A DNA stretch of 64,000 nucleotides from an uncultured Ruminiclostridium sp. (GCA_947629925.1 CANRFO010000007.1:1-64000); one strand, 5' to 3'. Shown: positions 45,267 to 54,438, counted from the first letter of the stretch. Notes: generated by a model not told the origin, from the letters alone. Numbers and translations are program-made.

Positions 45267-45274
45267 TGTATAAT
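45246..45274 (+). promoter_or_regulatory. promoter for rpsL-rpsG-fusA
   Basis: -35 TTGACT (45246-45251) and -10 TATAAT (45269-45274), 17-base spacer. The -35 box lies within the 3' arm of the rpoC hairpin. The leader to rpsL is about 60 bases. Confidence 0.85.
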
Positions 45275-45343
45275 AATTAAGCCTGCGTAAAGCGTTTAAG
45301 CCGCTTTATACAGGGAAAAAATCAAACAGGAGGTGTAAACGAA

Positions 45344-45766
45344 TTGCCAACCTTTAATCAGCTTGTAAGAAAAGGCAGAGAGCTGTCCACGAAGAAGTCC
45401 AAGGCTCCCGCACTGCAAAAGAGCCTGAACACTCTGAAGAAGGAAACCAACGATATGTCCTCTCCTCAGAAGCGCGGAGTATGCACTGCCGTACGTACTT
45501 CCACCCCCAAGAAGCCTAACTCGGCAATGAGAAAGATCGCCAGAGTAAGACTTTCCAACGGTTACGAAGTTACAGCTTACATTCCCGGCATCGGACACAA
45601 GCTTCAGGAGCACAGCGTCGTTCTTATCAGAGGCGGACGTGTAAGAGATCTCCCCGGTGTGCGTTACCACATCATAAGAGGAACTCTTGACGCTCAGGGC
45701 GTTGACGGAAGAATGCAGGGCAGATCAAAGTACGGAGCCAAGCGCCCCAAAGCCGGTAAGAAGTAA
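45344..45766 (+). CDS. rpsL: 30S ribosomal protein S12
   Basis: A 140-residue protein of the decoding centre. Family blocks: [33 protein letters not shown] with the Lys that governs streptomycin response, and [16 protein letters not shown] with the second resistance site. It starts with TTG at 45344, preceded by GGAGGTG; no ATG or GTG gives the standard start. It heads the rpsL-rpsG-fusA group and is separated from rpsG by 157 bases with hairpins. Confidence 0.97.
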   Translation: MPTFNQLVRKGRELSTKKSKAPALQKSLNTLKKETNDMSSPQKRGVCTAVRTSTPKKPNSAMRKIARVRLSNGYEVTAYIPGIGHKLQEHSVVLIRGGRVRDLPGVRYHIIRGTLDAQGVDGRMQGRSKYGAKRPKAGKK

Positions 45767-45784
45767 ACGAAATGCATTAAACTG

Positions 45785-45898
45785 CCGCATTTGCGGAGGT
45801 ATTATCATATATAAGCCTCTGAAATGGACGGCGGGAGAAAGCGGGACAACCCGCTGCGCTTTCGAGTACCGATGATTTCATTGCCGTAAAAATACGGC
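45785..45898 (+). other. rpsL-rpsG intercistronic region with three hairpins
   Basis: Three stem-loops stand in a row: CCGCA-TT-TGCGG (45785-45796), AGCGGG-ACAA-CCCGCT (45840-45855) and GCCGTA-AAAA-TACGGC (45883-45898). In Escherichia coli, S7 binds the rpsL-rpsG gap to repress translation. The 157-base gap here may serve the same end, but the structures are not obviously alike. No gene is seen. Confidence 0.4.
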
Positions 45899-45923
45899 GA
45901 AAATTTATGAAGGAGGGAATAAA

Positions 45924-46394
45924 GTGCCAAGAAGAGGTAATGTACCCAAGCGTGAAGTGCTGCCCGATCCTATGTACAATTCGGAGCTGGTAACAAGACT
46001 TATCAATAATATCATGCTTGACGGTAAAAAGGGTGTAGCCCAGAAGATAGTATATGGCGCGTTTGAGATCGTCAATGAAAAAACAGGCAAGGATCCCCTT
46101 GAAGTTTTTGAACAGGCGATGGAGAACATCATGCCGCAGCTGGAGGTAAAGGCTCGTCGTGTCGGCGGCTCTACCTATCAGGTACCTATGGAGGTTCGCC
46201 CTGACAGACGCAGAACACTGGGTCTGAGATGGCTGACGCAGTTCAGCAGAAAAAGAAATGAAAAGACCATGAAAGAAAGACTTGCAAACGAGATCCTCGA
46301 CGCTGTGAACGGACAGGGCGCGTCCTGCAAGAAGCGCGATGATACCCACAGAATGGCTGAAGCTAACAAGGCGTTCGCGCATTACAAGTGGTAA
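45924..46394 (+). CDS. rpsG: 30S ribosomal protein S7
   Basis: A 156-residue primary 16S rRNA-binding protein that nucleates the 30S head. Family blocks: [81 protein letters not shown]. It starts with GTG at 45924 after GAAGGAGGG. fusA follows after 17 bases. Confidence 0.98.
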   Translation: MPRRGNVPKREVLPDPMYNSELVTRLINNIMLDGKKGVAQKIVYGAFEIVNEKTGKDPLEVFEQAMENIMPQLEVKARRVGGSTYQVPMEVRPDRRRTLGLRWLTQFSRKRNEKTMKERLANEILDAVNGQGASCKKRDDTHRMAEANKAFAHYKW

Positions 46395-46411
46395 GGTAGA
46401 ACGGAGGAATT

Positions 46412-48490
46412 ATGGCCAGAGATGTATCTCTTGAAATGACCCGTAATATCGGTATCATGGCGCACATCGACGCAGGTAAGACCACCACTACCGAACGTAT
46501 CCTGTTTTATACAGGTATAAACCATAAAATAGGTGAAGTTCACGAAGGCGCTGCAACGATGGACTGGATGGAGCAGGAGCAGGAGAGAGGTATTACGATA
46601 ACCTCCGCCGCTACTACTGCATACTGGAATAAGCACAGAATAAATATAATCGATACTCCGGGTCACGTTGACTTTACCGTTGAGGTAGAGCGTTCACTCA
46701 GAGTGCTTGACGGTTCAGTTACCGTTTTCTGCGCAAAGGGCGGCGTTGAGCCCCAGTCGGAAACGGTATGGCGTCAGGCTGATAAATATCACGTTCCCAG
46801 AATGGCTTATGTAAATAAGATGGACATTATGGGCGCGGACTTTTTCAACGTAGTAAAAATGATGAAGGAACGTCTGAAAACAAATGCGATCCCCATTCAG
46901 CTCCCTATCGGCGCTGAGGACACCTTCAGAGGCATAGTTGACCTTGTGGAAATGAACGCCGACATTTACTACGACGACCTCGGCAAGGATATGAGAGTCG
47001 AGGATATCCCCGAAGATATGAAGGAGCTTGCTGCTCAGTACAGAGAGCAGCTTCTCGAAGCAGTAGCCGAACAGGACGAGGAAATAATGAACAAGTACCT
47101 GGAAGGCGAAGAGATAACCAAAGAGGAGATTAAGAGATGCCTGCGCAAGGCTACTATCGCAAACGAGATAGTTCCCGTTATCTGCGGCACCTCCTACAAG
47201 AACAAGGGCGTACAGAAGCTCCTTGACGCAGTTGTAGACTATATGCCTTCTCCTTTGGACATTCCCGCTATCAAGGGCGTAAATCCCGAAACAGGCGAGG
47301 AATGTGAAAGACACGCAGGCGACGATCAGCCTTTCTCCGCACTGGCGTTCAAGATCGCTACCGACCCCTTTGTCGGTAAGCTTTGCTTCTTCAGAGTTTA
47401 CTCAGGCATAGTTGAGGCAGGTTCTTCCATGCTCAACGCCACCAAGGGCAAGAAGGAGCGTATGGGTCGTATCCTGCAAATGCATGCAAACCACAGACAA
47501 GACCTTGAAGTCTGCTACTGCGGTGACATCGCAGCGGCGGTAGGTCTTAAAAATACCACCACGGGCGATACCCTTTGTGATGAAAACAACCCTGTTATAT
47601 TGGAATCAATGGAATTCCCCGATCCCGTTATCGACCTTGCTATCGAGCCCAAGACCAAAGCAGGTCAGGAAAAGATGGCTCTTGCTCTTGCAAAGCTTGC
47701 GGAGGAAGACCCCACTTTCAAGACATGGACGGACGAGGAAACAGGTCAGACCATCATCGCAGGTATGGGCGAGCTTCACCTGGAGATAATCGTAGACAGA
47801 CTTCTCCGTGAATTTAAGGTGGAAGCAAACGTAGGCGCACCTCAGGTCGCTTATAAGGAGACCATAACTGCTTCTACCGACGTTGACACCAAATACGCCC
47901 GTCAGTCAGGCGGTAAAGGTCAGTACGGTCACGTTAAGCTCCACGTTGAGCCTAACGAGAGCGGCAAGGGCTATGAGTTCATCAATAACGTTGTGGGCGG
48001 CGCTATCCCGAAGGAATATATTCCTGCTGTTGACGCAGGTATCCAGGGCGCGATGCAGTCAGGCGTACTTGCAGGCTTCCCCACAGTCGATCTGAAGGTA
48101 ACTCTTTACGACGGCTCTTACCACGAGGTAGACTCCTCGGAAATGGCGTTCAAGATCGCAGGTTCAATGGCTATCAAGGAAGCCTGCCGCAAAGCAAATC
48201 CTGTAATTCTTGAACCTATCATGAAGGTAGTTGTTATCGTTCCCGAGGATTATATGGGCGACGTAATCGGCGACCTTAACTCCCGCAGAGGTCTTGTACA
48301 AGGCTTTGAGGACAGAAACGGCGCCAAGCAGATAGAGGCTCTCGTTCCTCTGTCGGAAATGTTCGGCTACTCCAACGACCTGCGTTCAAAGACTCAGGGC
48401 CGCGGACAGTATGTAATGGAACCCCACAGCTATGTTCAGGTTCCCAAGAATATTGCGGACGGTATAATGAAGTCCAGAAGCAAGGACTAA
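46412..48490 (+). CDS. fusA: translation elongation factor G
   Basis: A 692-residue GTPase that moves tRNAs through the ribosome. G-domain motifs: [15 protein letters not shown] (G1), [10 protein letters not shown] (G2), DTPGHVDFT (G3), NKMD (G4). Domains II to V follow, with domain IV block [15 protein letters not shown] and the C-terminal [13 protein letters not shown]-type segment. Start follows CGGAGGAAT. It is the last gene of the rpsL transcript; tuf behind it has its own promoter. Confidence 0.98.
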   Translation: MARDVSLEMTRNIGIMAHIDAGKTTTTERILFYTGINHKIGEVHEGAATMDWMEQEQERGITITSAATTAYWNKHRINIIDTPGHVDFTVEVERSLRVLDGSVTVFCAKGGVEPQSETVWRQADKYHVPRMAYVNKMDIMGADFFNVVKMMKERLKTNAIPIQLPIGAEDTFRGIVDLVEMNADIYYDDLGKDMRVEDIPEDMKELAAQYREQLLEAVAEQDEEIMNKYLEGEEITKEEIKRCLRKATIANEIVPVICGTSYKNKGVQKLLDAVVDYMPSPLDIPAIKGVNPETGEECERHAGDDQPFSALAFKIATDPFVGKLCFFRVYSGIVEAGSSMLNATKGKKERMGRILQMHANHRQDLEVCYCGDIAAAVGLKNTTTGDTLCDENNPVILESMEFPDPVIDLAIEPKTKAGQEKMALALAKLAEEDPTFKTWTDEETGQTIIAGMGELHLEIIVDRLLREFKVEANVGAPQVAYKETITASTDVDTKYARQSGGKGQYGHVKLHVEPNESGKGYEFINNVVGGAIPKEYIPAVDAGIQGAMQSGVLAGFPTVDLKVTLYDGSYHEVDSSEMAFKIAGSMAIKEACRKANPVILEPIMKVVVIVPEDYMGDVIGDLNSRRGLVQGFEDRNGAKQIEALVPLSEMFGYSNDLRSKTQGRGQYVMEPHSYVQVPKNIADGIMKSRSKD

Positions 48491-48519
48491 AATATATTTA
48501 AAATTTTTACAAAAAACCC

Positions 48520-48548
48520 TTGTATTTTTCAATAAAATTTGGTAAAAT
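48520..48548 (+). promoter_or_regulatory. promoter for tuf
   Basis: -35 TTGTAT (48520-48525) and -10 TAAAAT (48543-48548), 17-base spacer, about 40 bases before the tuf start. Confidence 0.7.
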
Positions 48549-48590
48549 GAAATGCAAGGAACCACCAAAACGTTTAGGAGGATTATTCTA

Positions 48591-49793
48591 ATGGCAAAAC
48601 AAAAGTTTGAACGTACCAAACCCCATGTAAACATTGGTACAATCGGTCACGTTGACCACGGCAAGACCACTCTTACCGCAGCTATCACCAAGGTTCTGGC
48701 TTTCAAGGGTCAGGCTCAGTTCGAAGCATATGATATGATCGACAAGGCTCCCGAAGAAAGAGAACGTGGTATCACCATCAACACCGCTCACGTTGAGTAT
48801 GAAACTGACAAGCGTCACTATGCTCACGTTGACTGCCCGGGCCATGCTGACTATATCAAGAACATGATCACCGGCGCAGCTCAGATGGACGGCGCTATCC
48901 TTGTTGTTGCAGGTACTGACGGTCCTATGGCTCAGACCAAGGAACACATTCTGCTTGCTCACCAGGTAGGCGTTCCCGCTATGGTAGTATTCATCAACAA
49001 GTGCGACGACGTAGACGACCCCGAGCTGCTCGACCTTGTTGAAATGGACATCAGAGACATTCTGAACAACCATGACTTCCCTGGCGACGATATCCCTGTA
49101 ATCAGAGGCTCCGCTAAGGTTGCTCTTGATTCCACCAGCACCGACATCAACGCTCCCGAATACAAGTGCATTCTCGAGCTTATGGACGCTGTTGACAACT
49201 ATATCCCCACTCCTGACCGTAAGGCAGATCAGCCTTTCCTGATGCCTGTTGAGGACACTATGACCATCACAGGTCGTGGTACCGTTGCAACCGGTCGTGT
49301 AGAGCGTGGCGTACTGAAGATGAACGACCCCGTTGAGATCACCGGTCTGACTGAAGAACCCAAGTCCACCGTTGTTACCGGTATCGAAATGTTCCACAAG
49401 CTCCTTGACTACGCTGAAGCAGGCGACAACATCGGCGTTCTGCTCCGTGGTATCCAGAGAAGCGAGATCGAGCGCGGTCAGGTTCTCTGCAAGCCCGGCT
49501 CAATTCATCCCCACACCAAGTTCACAGGTCAGGTTTATGTACTGAAAAAGGACGAGGGCGGCCGTCATAAGCCCTTCTTCAGCAATTACAGACCTCAGTT
49601 CTTCTTCAGAACCACCGACGTTACCGGCGTTATCACTCTTCCTCCCGACAAGGAAATGTGCATGCCCGGCGATAACGTACTGATGGACGTTGAGCTTATC
49701 ACTCCTATCGCAGTTGAAGAGGGTCTGCGTTTCGCTATCCGTGAAGGCGGCAAGACCGTAGGCTCAGGCGTTGTTACCAAGATCAACGCATAA
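48591..49793 (+). CDS. tuf: translation elongation factor Tu
   Basis: A 400-residue GTPase that brings aminoacyl-tRNA to the ribosome. [15 protein letters not shown] (G1), [14 protein letters not shown] (G2), [21 protein letters not shown] (G3 region, with the usual Cys) and NKCDDVDD (G4) are intact, as are domains II and III ([16 protein letters not shown]). The start at 48591 follows TAGGAGGAT; an in-frame ATG at 48552 lies upstream of the ribosome site. Codon use is strongly biased, as expected of a highly expressed gene. Confidence 0.98.
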   Translation: MAKQKFERTKPHVNIGTIGHVDHGKTTLTAAITKVLAFKGQAQFEAYDMIDKAPEERERGITINTAHVEYETDKRHYAHVDCPGHADYIKNMITGAAQMDGAILVVAGTDGPMAQTKEHILLAHQVGVPAMVVFINKCDDVDDPELLDLVEMDIRDILNNHDFPGDDIPVIRGSAKVALDSTSTDINAPEYKCILELMDAVDNYIPTPDRKADQPFLMPVEDTMTITGRGTVATGRVERGVLKMNDPVEITGLTEEPKSTVVTGIEMFHKLLDYAEAGDNIGVLLRGIQRSEIERGQVLCKPGSIHPHTKFTGQVYVLKKDEGGRHKPFFSNYRPQFFFRTTDVTGVITLPPDKEMCMPGDNVLMDVELITPIAVEEGLRFAIREGGKTVGSGVVTKINA

Positions 49794-49832
49794 TTATTTA
49801 GCAAGCCGTTTGATCAAATAGCATAGAAAAAA

Positions 49833-49945
49833 TTCCACCTGCATGGCGCTGAGGAAACTAACCGTTTGAGATGGACAACGGTTCTCCCCCGAATGGGACC
49901 TTTCCTTGACAACGTGAGCAACAGGCGGGATTTTTCTTTTTGGAA
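49833..49945 (+). ncRNA. candidate structured RNA after tuf
   Basis: A compact multi-stem fold can be drawn. The closing stem CCACCTG (49835-49841) pairs with CAGGCGG (49922-49928), one mismatch. GGAAA (49853-49857) pairs with TTTCC (49901-49905). AACCGTT (49860-49866) pairs with AACGGTT (49877-49883), and CCC pairs with GGG in a short inner hairpin. TTG and CAA flank the last segment. The closing stem is followed by ATTTTTCTTTTT, like a terminator. It matches no riboswitch or ribozyme class that I recognise. It could be the tuf terminator region, a small RNA, or a leader for the gene at 50087. Confidence 0.35.
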
Positions 49946-50086
49946 TAAAAAACAATATAACATATTTGTAAAAAATTTGATCAACCGTTTCAGCGGGCAG
50001 TAGATTTTTTTACATTTGAATGATATAATATTAAATGTTGAATGGACGGTTAGCCGACAAATCGACGTTTGTAAGGAGGGATTCCT

Positions 50087-50794
50087 GTGAAAATATTCTG
50101 CGTATGGGAGCACAACGGCGGCGACAGTCTTTTATTTGCAGATACCTGTGTCGGAGCTTTTACACGAGGTGCCTCCAAGAATTCGGTTCTTGAGAAAATG
50201 CCAACTGAAATAAGGTCTTATATCAGCTGGAAAGGCGGTTTGATGCCCGATGCTTTTGAATGCGAAATCATTCAGGAAAAGCAATCTGATCTGACTGTTT
50301 CCGATGCCGATTCTGATGTCATATTTGATTCGGAAAGGAAAGGACTAAGCCTGGCCGAATATGTGGAATTGAAAGCGCTCACCCTAAAATCAGCGCAGGA
50401 TTTTTTGGCACTGTATCAAGCCATTCCCGATAAAAGTAAAAGCTGCCTGCCAAGCCGAAAAACTTTTTACGGGCAGGTTCCGCGGACAGCACAGGAAATG
50501 TATGAGCACACAAAAAACGTCAACCAGTATTATTTTGGAGAAATTGACGTTCCTGCGGACAATGAAGGTACGATTCTGGAATGCAGAGAGCGTGGATTTG
50601 CGGCTCTTGAAAACCGGGCGGATTTTTTGAAACGTGCAGTCTGCCTTGGCAGCTATAACGAAGAATGGTCGTTGCGAAAGGTACTTAGACGTTTTGTCTG
50701 GCATGACAGGATCCATGCAAAGGCTATGTACCGAATGGCTGTAAAGACTTTTGGCGACAAATCTGTGCCAAACGTGTTTCGGTTTATTATATAA
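50087..50794 (+). CDS. DinB-superfamily-like hypothetical protein
   Basis: A 235-residue protein of uncertain function. The N-terminal 70 residues are unfamiliar. The rest resembles DinB-like four-helix proteins: RTAQEMYEHTKNVNQYYFGEI is the usual helix 1 pattern, and EEWSLRKVLRRFVWHDRIHAKAMYRMA carries the paired His of the metal site near the C-terminus. DinB-like proteins include bacillithiol transferases and many unknowns. Start is GTG at 50087 after AAGGAGGG. It sits between convergent tuf and ACT genes, and its 3' flank shares GCGCACTTCTATAC with elements A and B. Confidence 0.6.
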   Translation: MKIFCVWEHNGGDSLLFADTCVGAFTRGASKNSVLEKMPTEIRSYISWKGGLMPDAFECEIIQEKQSDLTVSDADSDVIFDSERKGLSLAEYVELKALTLKSAQDFLALYQAIPDKSKSCLPSRKTFYGQVPRTAQEMYEHTKNVNQYYFGEIDVPADNEGTILECRERGFAALENRADFLKRAVCLGSYNEEWSLRKVLRRFVWHDRIHAKAMYRMAVKTFGDKSVPNVFRFII

Positions 50795-50858
50795 TTATGT
50801 TCATGAGTTAAAAGTATAGCTTCAAATTCCCATTTATCAAGCCGCCGCAAACCCATTG

Positions 50859-50921
50859 GCGCACTTCTATACATAAAGACCGTTGACACACCGATTTTCC
50901 GATACGTCAACGGTCTTTTAT
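50859..50921 (+). other. cassette-type 3' motif and terminator (third copy, element C)
   Basis: GCGCACTTCTATAC (50859-50872) is the reverse complement of the motif in element B (32348-32361) and nearly that of element A. It is followed by a 13-bp hairpin AAAGACCGTTGAC / GTCAACGGTCTTT (50875-50918) with T-run, in the same relative place as the terminators of A and B. Possible outer inverted repeats are GTTGAATGGACGGTTAGCC (near 50039) and GGTAACACCATTCAAC (near 50934). The leader block of A and B is not clearly present, so this copy is weaker. Confidence 0.4.
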
Positions 50922-50956
50922 TCGTTATTATTGGTAACACCATTCAACGCCATTTT

Positions 50957-51397
50957 TCAGGAAAACATCTCCCTCAGCGTCTTTTCTGCCTCCGCTCCTT
51001 CGCTGTCCCTCACCAGCAGGGAAATTTCATTTATTCCCGTTGTGACTATCAAAGGCATACAGCTTTTGCTTTGCAGCGCAGTGAATATCCTTGCCGCAAA
51101 GCCGGGGCAGCCCACCATTTCCTCTGATTTTATCAGAAACTTCACGTTTCCGCAGTTTATAACGGGAGTAGTTATCTTTTCCGATTTTATCAGCGGCAGC
51201 AGCTTCGGCAGATCGTCGTCGTTCAGCGTAAATCCTACGCTGAGAGTATCTCCTGCGGTTATCTCCATTGACACCATATCGATGTCGATACCGCCTTTTC
51301 CTATCCTTTCAAATATCCCGCAGGAATCTATCCCATCGGAAACCTTTTCCCTGAACGCCACCGAGGAAACTCCCTCAAAAACTTTTATCTCAACCAT
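50957..51397 (-). CDS. stand-alone tandem ACT-domain protein (aspartokinase regulatory type)
   Basis: A 146-residue protein resembling the regulatory half of aspartate kinase without the catalytic part. It has two ACT units: the first (GIDIDMVSMEITAGDTLSVGF then a PKLLPLIKSEK helix) and the second (VKFLIKSEEMVGCPGFAARIF through LIVTTGINEISLLV). Such modules bind amino acids, often lysine or threonine. It ends the asd-dapA-dapB operon, 3 bases after dapB, with its ribosome site AAAGGGTAAG overlapping the dapB end. A role in sensing a pathway amino acid or binding aspartokinase is inferred. Confidence 0.82.
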   Translation of the reverse strand: MVEIKVFEGVSSVAFREKVSDGIDSCGIFERIGKGGIDIDMVSMEITAGDTLSVGFTLNDDDLPKLLPLIKSEKITTPVINCGNVKFLIKSEEMVGCPGFAARIFTALQSKSCMPLIVTTGINEISLLVRDSEGAEAEKTLREMFS

Positions 51398-51400
51398 TTC

Positions 51401-52165
51401 TTACCCTTTCAGCAAATCTGACATATCGTACAGCCCCGCAGGCTTGCCTATGAGGAACATCGCCGCATTGACCGATCCCACAGCAAAGACCTCTTTCGAC
51501 TGAGCGGAGTGTGAAAGGGTTATCACCTCGTCATGCCCCGCAAAAATTATCTCGTGTTCGCCTACGATAGTGCCGCCCCTGACGGAATGAATACCTATCT
51601 CTTCCTTATCTCTCGGCTTTCTCACGCTGTGACGGTCATAAACGTATCTTGACTTGCGTGGAAGCTCTTCGCTCACCGCCTCCGCCAGCATTATCGCCGT
51701 TCCCGAGGGAGCGTCTTTTTTGAGATTATGATGTTTTTCCACTATCTCCACGTCAAACTGACCGCCCAGCACCTTTGCCGCTCTCTTTGCAAGGTCTGCC
51801 AGCAGATTTATCCCCAGCGACAGATTAAAGGTAAAGAACAGCGGTATCTGCTGCGCCGCCAGCTTGATTTTTCCGAGCTGCTCCTCGTCATATCCCGTTG
51901 TCGCAATAACGGCGGGAACATTCTTCATCTTGCAGTAGCTCAGCAGGTCCTCCAGCGCCGACGGGTGAGAAAAGTCGATGATAACATCAGGCTTTTCAGG
52001 CAGGTCGAACACCTTTTTCACAACGGGAAAATTATCATACTGCTCTCCTGCAATATCTATCCCCCCGCAAACCTCGCAGTCCTCACGCTGAGCGATAAGC
52101 CCTGCGATAACTCTGCCCATTTTTCCGCAGGCGCCTGTTATAGCTATCCTTACCATAATTTTCAC
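51401..52165 (-). CDS. dapB: 4-hydroxy-tetrahydrodipicolinate reductase
   Basis: A 254-residue NAD(P)H enzyme of the lysine/diaminopimelate pathway. NAD-binding loop ITGACGKMGRVIAGLI at the N-terminus, DFSHPSALEDLL, ATTGYDEEQL, and the family signature VEKHHNLKKDAPSGTA with the catalytic His pair and Lys, then HSVRGGTIVGEHEIIFAG. Start follows AGGAAGTGA. It is third in the asd-dapA-dapB-ACT operon, but a 233-base gap with a five-hairpin array separates it from dapA. Confidence 0.97.
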   Translation of the reverse strand: MKIMVRIAITGACGKMGRVIAGLIAQREDCEVCGGIDIAGEQYDNFPVVKKVFDLPEKPDVIIDFSHPSALEDLLSYCKMKNVPAVIATTGYDEEQLGKIKLAAQQIPLFFTFNLSLGINLLADLAKRAAKVLGGQFDVEIVEKHHNLKKDAPSGTAIMLAEAVSEELPRKSRYVYDRHSVRKPRDKEEIGIHSVRGGTIVGEHEIIFAGHDEVITLSHSAQSKEVFAVGSVNAAMFLIGKPAGLYDMSDLLKG

Positions 52166-52253
52166 TTCCTGATAGAATTATTGTTATTGCGCATTTCGTA
52201 GAAGGTAAGCTCCCGCGTCCTGACAGCAGGGAACTGCTCCTCATTTTATGCCT

Positions 52254-52357
52254 GCCGCGGCTCAGCCGCGGCACCCCCTTCGGGGGCGCCTGCCGCTTGT
52301 CTTCGACAAGCGGCACTTTGGCTTGGCATACGCCAAGCCAAAGGCGGCTTCGCCGCC
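52254..52357. repeat. array of five consecutive perfect hairpins between dapA and dapB
   Basis: Five stem-loops lie back to back: GCCGCGGC-TCA-GCCGCGGC (52254-52272), CCCCC-TTC-GGGGG (52274-52286), GCCGCTTGTC-TTC-GACAAGCGGC (52292-52314), CTTTGGCTTGGC with GCCAAGCCAAAG (52316-52343) and GGCGGC-TTC-GCCGCC (52343-52357). They share TTC-type loops but not one sequence. Lying inside the operon, they would form in the mRNA and could stabilise dapA mRNA or lower dapB expression. No reading frame is credible in the gap. Confidence 0.85.
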
Positions 52358-52398
52358 CGCCAGCACTCTCTTAAACCTTACCCAACAGCGTCAAAATG

Positions 52399-53280
52399 TC
52401 ACACCAGCCCATACTTCTCCAGCACCTTTTTCAGCGCCTCTATCTTCTTATCCTCCATCTTCACCAGCGGCAGCCTGCACTCTCCCACGTCTTTTCCCAT
52501 AAGGTTCATAGCCTCTTTCACGGGAATAGGATTCACGTCGCAGAACAAAGCGTTCATCAGCTCAAGATATTTAAGCTGCAGCTCCGCCGCCCCCTTGAAA
52601 TCTCCGTTCAGCGCAAGGCTCGTCATCTCGTGTACTTCCTTGGGAATAACGTTTGACGCCACCGAAATAACGCCCTTTCCGCCAAGCGACATTATCGGCA
52701 CCGTCTGTTCATCGTTGCCTGAGTAAATATCAAGATCAGTTTCCGCCGCTATCTTCACCACTAGACCGATGTCCCCGCTTGCTTCCTTTGCGGCAACAAT
52801 GTTGGGGTGCTTTGCAAGCTCCTTGTAAGTTTCAAGCTCTATCTTACATCCCGTCCTTGAGGGCACATTATACAGTATTATGGGAATATCAACAGCGTTC
52901 GCCGTATGGAGAAAATGCTGCACCAAGCCCCTTTGTGAGGTCTTGTTGTAGTAAGGAGTCACCAGCAGCAAAGCGTCCGCTCCCGCGTGCTGAGCGTCAA
53001 GGGACATTGACGTGGCGTAAGCGGTATCGTTGCTCCCCGTTCCCGCAATAACGGGAACACGCTTGTTTACTTTCTTTATGGCGTATCTTATACATTCGAT
53101 ATGCTCGTCGTCGTCAAGGGTGGAGGCTTCGCCTGTCGTTCCGCAGATGATTATTGCGTCAGTGCCGCCTGCTATCTGCTCCTCTATCATTTCCCCCAGC
53201 TTGTCGTAATTTACGCTTCCGTCGCTGAACATCGGCGTTATTATGGCAACGCCCGCCCCTGTAAAAACAGTCTTTTTCAT
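52399..53280 (-). CDS. dapA: 4-hydroxy-tetrahydrodipicolinate synthase
   Basis: A 293-residue TIM-barrel lyase that condenses pyruvate with aspartate semialdehyde, the first committed step to lysine and diaminopimelate. Marks: GAGVAIITPMFSDGSVNYDKL, GTTGEASTLDDDEH (substrate-binding TT pair), VTPYYNKTSQRGL with the catalytic Tyr, LYNVPSRTG and VAAKEASGD with the Schiff-base Lys. The start at 53280 follows AAAGGAATAT; longer in-frame starts overlap asd. It lies 16 bases after asd. Confidence 0.97.
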   Translation of the reverse strand: MKKTVFTGAGVAIITPMFSDGSVNYDKLGEMIEEQIAGGTDAIIICGTTGEASTLDDDEHIECIRYAIKKVNKRVPVIAGTGSNDTAYATSMSLDAQHAGADALLLVTPYYNKTSQRGLVQHFLHTANAVDIPIILYNVPSRTGCKIELETYKELAKHPNIVAAKEASGDIGLVVKIAAETDLDIYSGNDEQTVPIMSLGGKGVISVASNVIPKEVHEMTSLALNGDFKGAAELQLKYLELMNALFCDVNPIPVKEAMNLMGKDVGECRLPLVKMEDKKIEALKKVLEKYGLV

Positions 53281-53296
53281 AAGTATATTCCTTTCG

Positions 53297-54376
53297 TCAG
53301 TCAAAATAACCCTTAGCCGCATACAGCTCCGCCATAAGCACACCGCCGCCCGCAGCGCCTCTCAGCGTGTTGTGGGACAGGCATACGAACTTGTAGTCGT
53401 ACTGCGAATCCTCTCTCAGGCGTCCCACGGAGATAGCCATACCGTTCTCCAGATTGCGGTGGAGCTTAGCCTGCGGCATATTGTCCTCTTCAAAGTAGTT
53501 GATGAACTGCTTAGGCGCAGAGGGCAGCTCCAACTCCTGCGGAACGCCGCTGAATTCCTTCCAGATATTCAGTATCTCCTCTTTTGAGGGCTTATTTTCA
53601 AAGCTCACGAACACCGCCGCAAAATGTCCGTCCGAAACGGGCACGCGCAAGCACTGAGTAGTGATAGAGGGCGACTGCGCTTTAACTATCTTGTCTCCCT
53701 CGATATGACCCCATACCTTAAGAGGCTCCTGCTCCGACTTTTCCTCCTCGCCGCCGATATAGGGGATAAGGTTATCCACCATTTCGGGCCATGTCTCAAA
53801 ATTCTTTCCCGCCCCCGAAATAGCCTGATAAGTGCAGGCAAGGACTTTTGTGATGCCGAATTTCCTCAAAGGGCTGAGTGCAGGCACATAGCTTTGTATC
53901 GAGCAGTTGGACTTTACGGAAATAAATCCTCTCTTCGTGCCGAGACGTTTTTTCTGCGCCTCAACGATAGCCATATGTGCGTCGTTTATCTCAGGGATTA
54001 TCATAGGAACGTCGTCTGTAAAGCGGTTTGCGGAGTTGTTTGACATAACAGGTATCTCGTGCTTTGCATAAGCCTCCTCCAGCGCTTTTATCTCGTCCTT
54101 TTTCATATCCACGGCGCAGAACACGAAATCCACCTTTTCAGCGATTTTATCAATATCCGCCGTTGCGTCAAAAATGACCATATCCTTCATCTTTTCAGGC
54201 ATAGGCTTGTCGATGAGCCACCTGCTTCCCGCCGCCTCGGCATAGGTCTTTCCTGCCGAACGAGGAGAAGCCGCCAGCGCCGTGACGGTGAACCAGGGGT
54301 GATTTTCCAGCAGGACCGCAAAGCGCTGTCCCACCATTCCCGTTGCTCCTATAATTCCCACTCTGTAATTTTTCAT
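53297..54376 (-). CDS. asd: aspartate-semialdehyde dehydrogenase
   Basis: A 359-residue NADPH enzyme giving aspartate semialdehyde from aspartyl phosphate. GATGMVGQRFAVLLENHPWF is the nucleotide-binding start, SNCSIQSYVPALSPL contains the catalytic Cys, and VSDGHFAAVFVSFE carries the catalytic His. The sequence is of the archaeal/fungal-like subclass rather than the short Gram-negative form. Its start follows AGGAAGGAAC. First gene of the lysine operon, directly behind a lysine riboswitch. Confidence 0.95.
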   Translation of the reverse strand: MKNYRVGIIGATGMVGQRFAVLLENHPWFTVTALAASPRSAGKTYAEAAGSRWLIDKPMPEKMKDMVIFDATADIDKIAEKVDFVFCAVDMKKDEIKALEEAYAKHEIPVMSNNSANRFTDDVPMIIPEINDAHMAIVEAQKKRLGTKRGFISVKSNCSIQSYVPALSPLRKFGITKVLACTYQAISGAGKNFETWPEMVDNLIPYIGGEEEKSEQEPLKVWGHIEGDKIVKAQSPSITTQCLRVPVSDGHFAAVFVSFENKPSKEEILNIWKEFSGVPQELELPSAPKQFINYFEEDNMPQAKLHRNLENGMAISVGRLREDSQYDYKFVCLSHNTLRGAAGGGVLMAELYAAKGYFD

Positions 54377-54413
54377 AGTCGTTCCTTCCTTTTATGTATA
54401 TTTTATTTTTTCA

Positions 54414-54438
54414 ATAAAAAAACCGACACAACGTCGGC
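54414..54438 (-). terminator. riboswitch-controlled terminator upstream of asd
   Basis: On the minus strand GCCGAC-GTTGT-GTCGGT is followed by a run of seven T. It lies between the aptamer and asd, where the lysine riboswitch expression platform is expected. The stem is short (5 to 6 bp), so an alternative pairing with the aptamer 3' part may set the switch. Confidence 0.65.
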
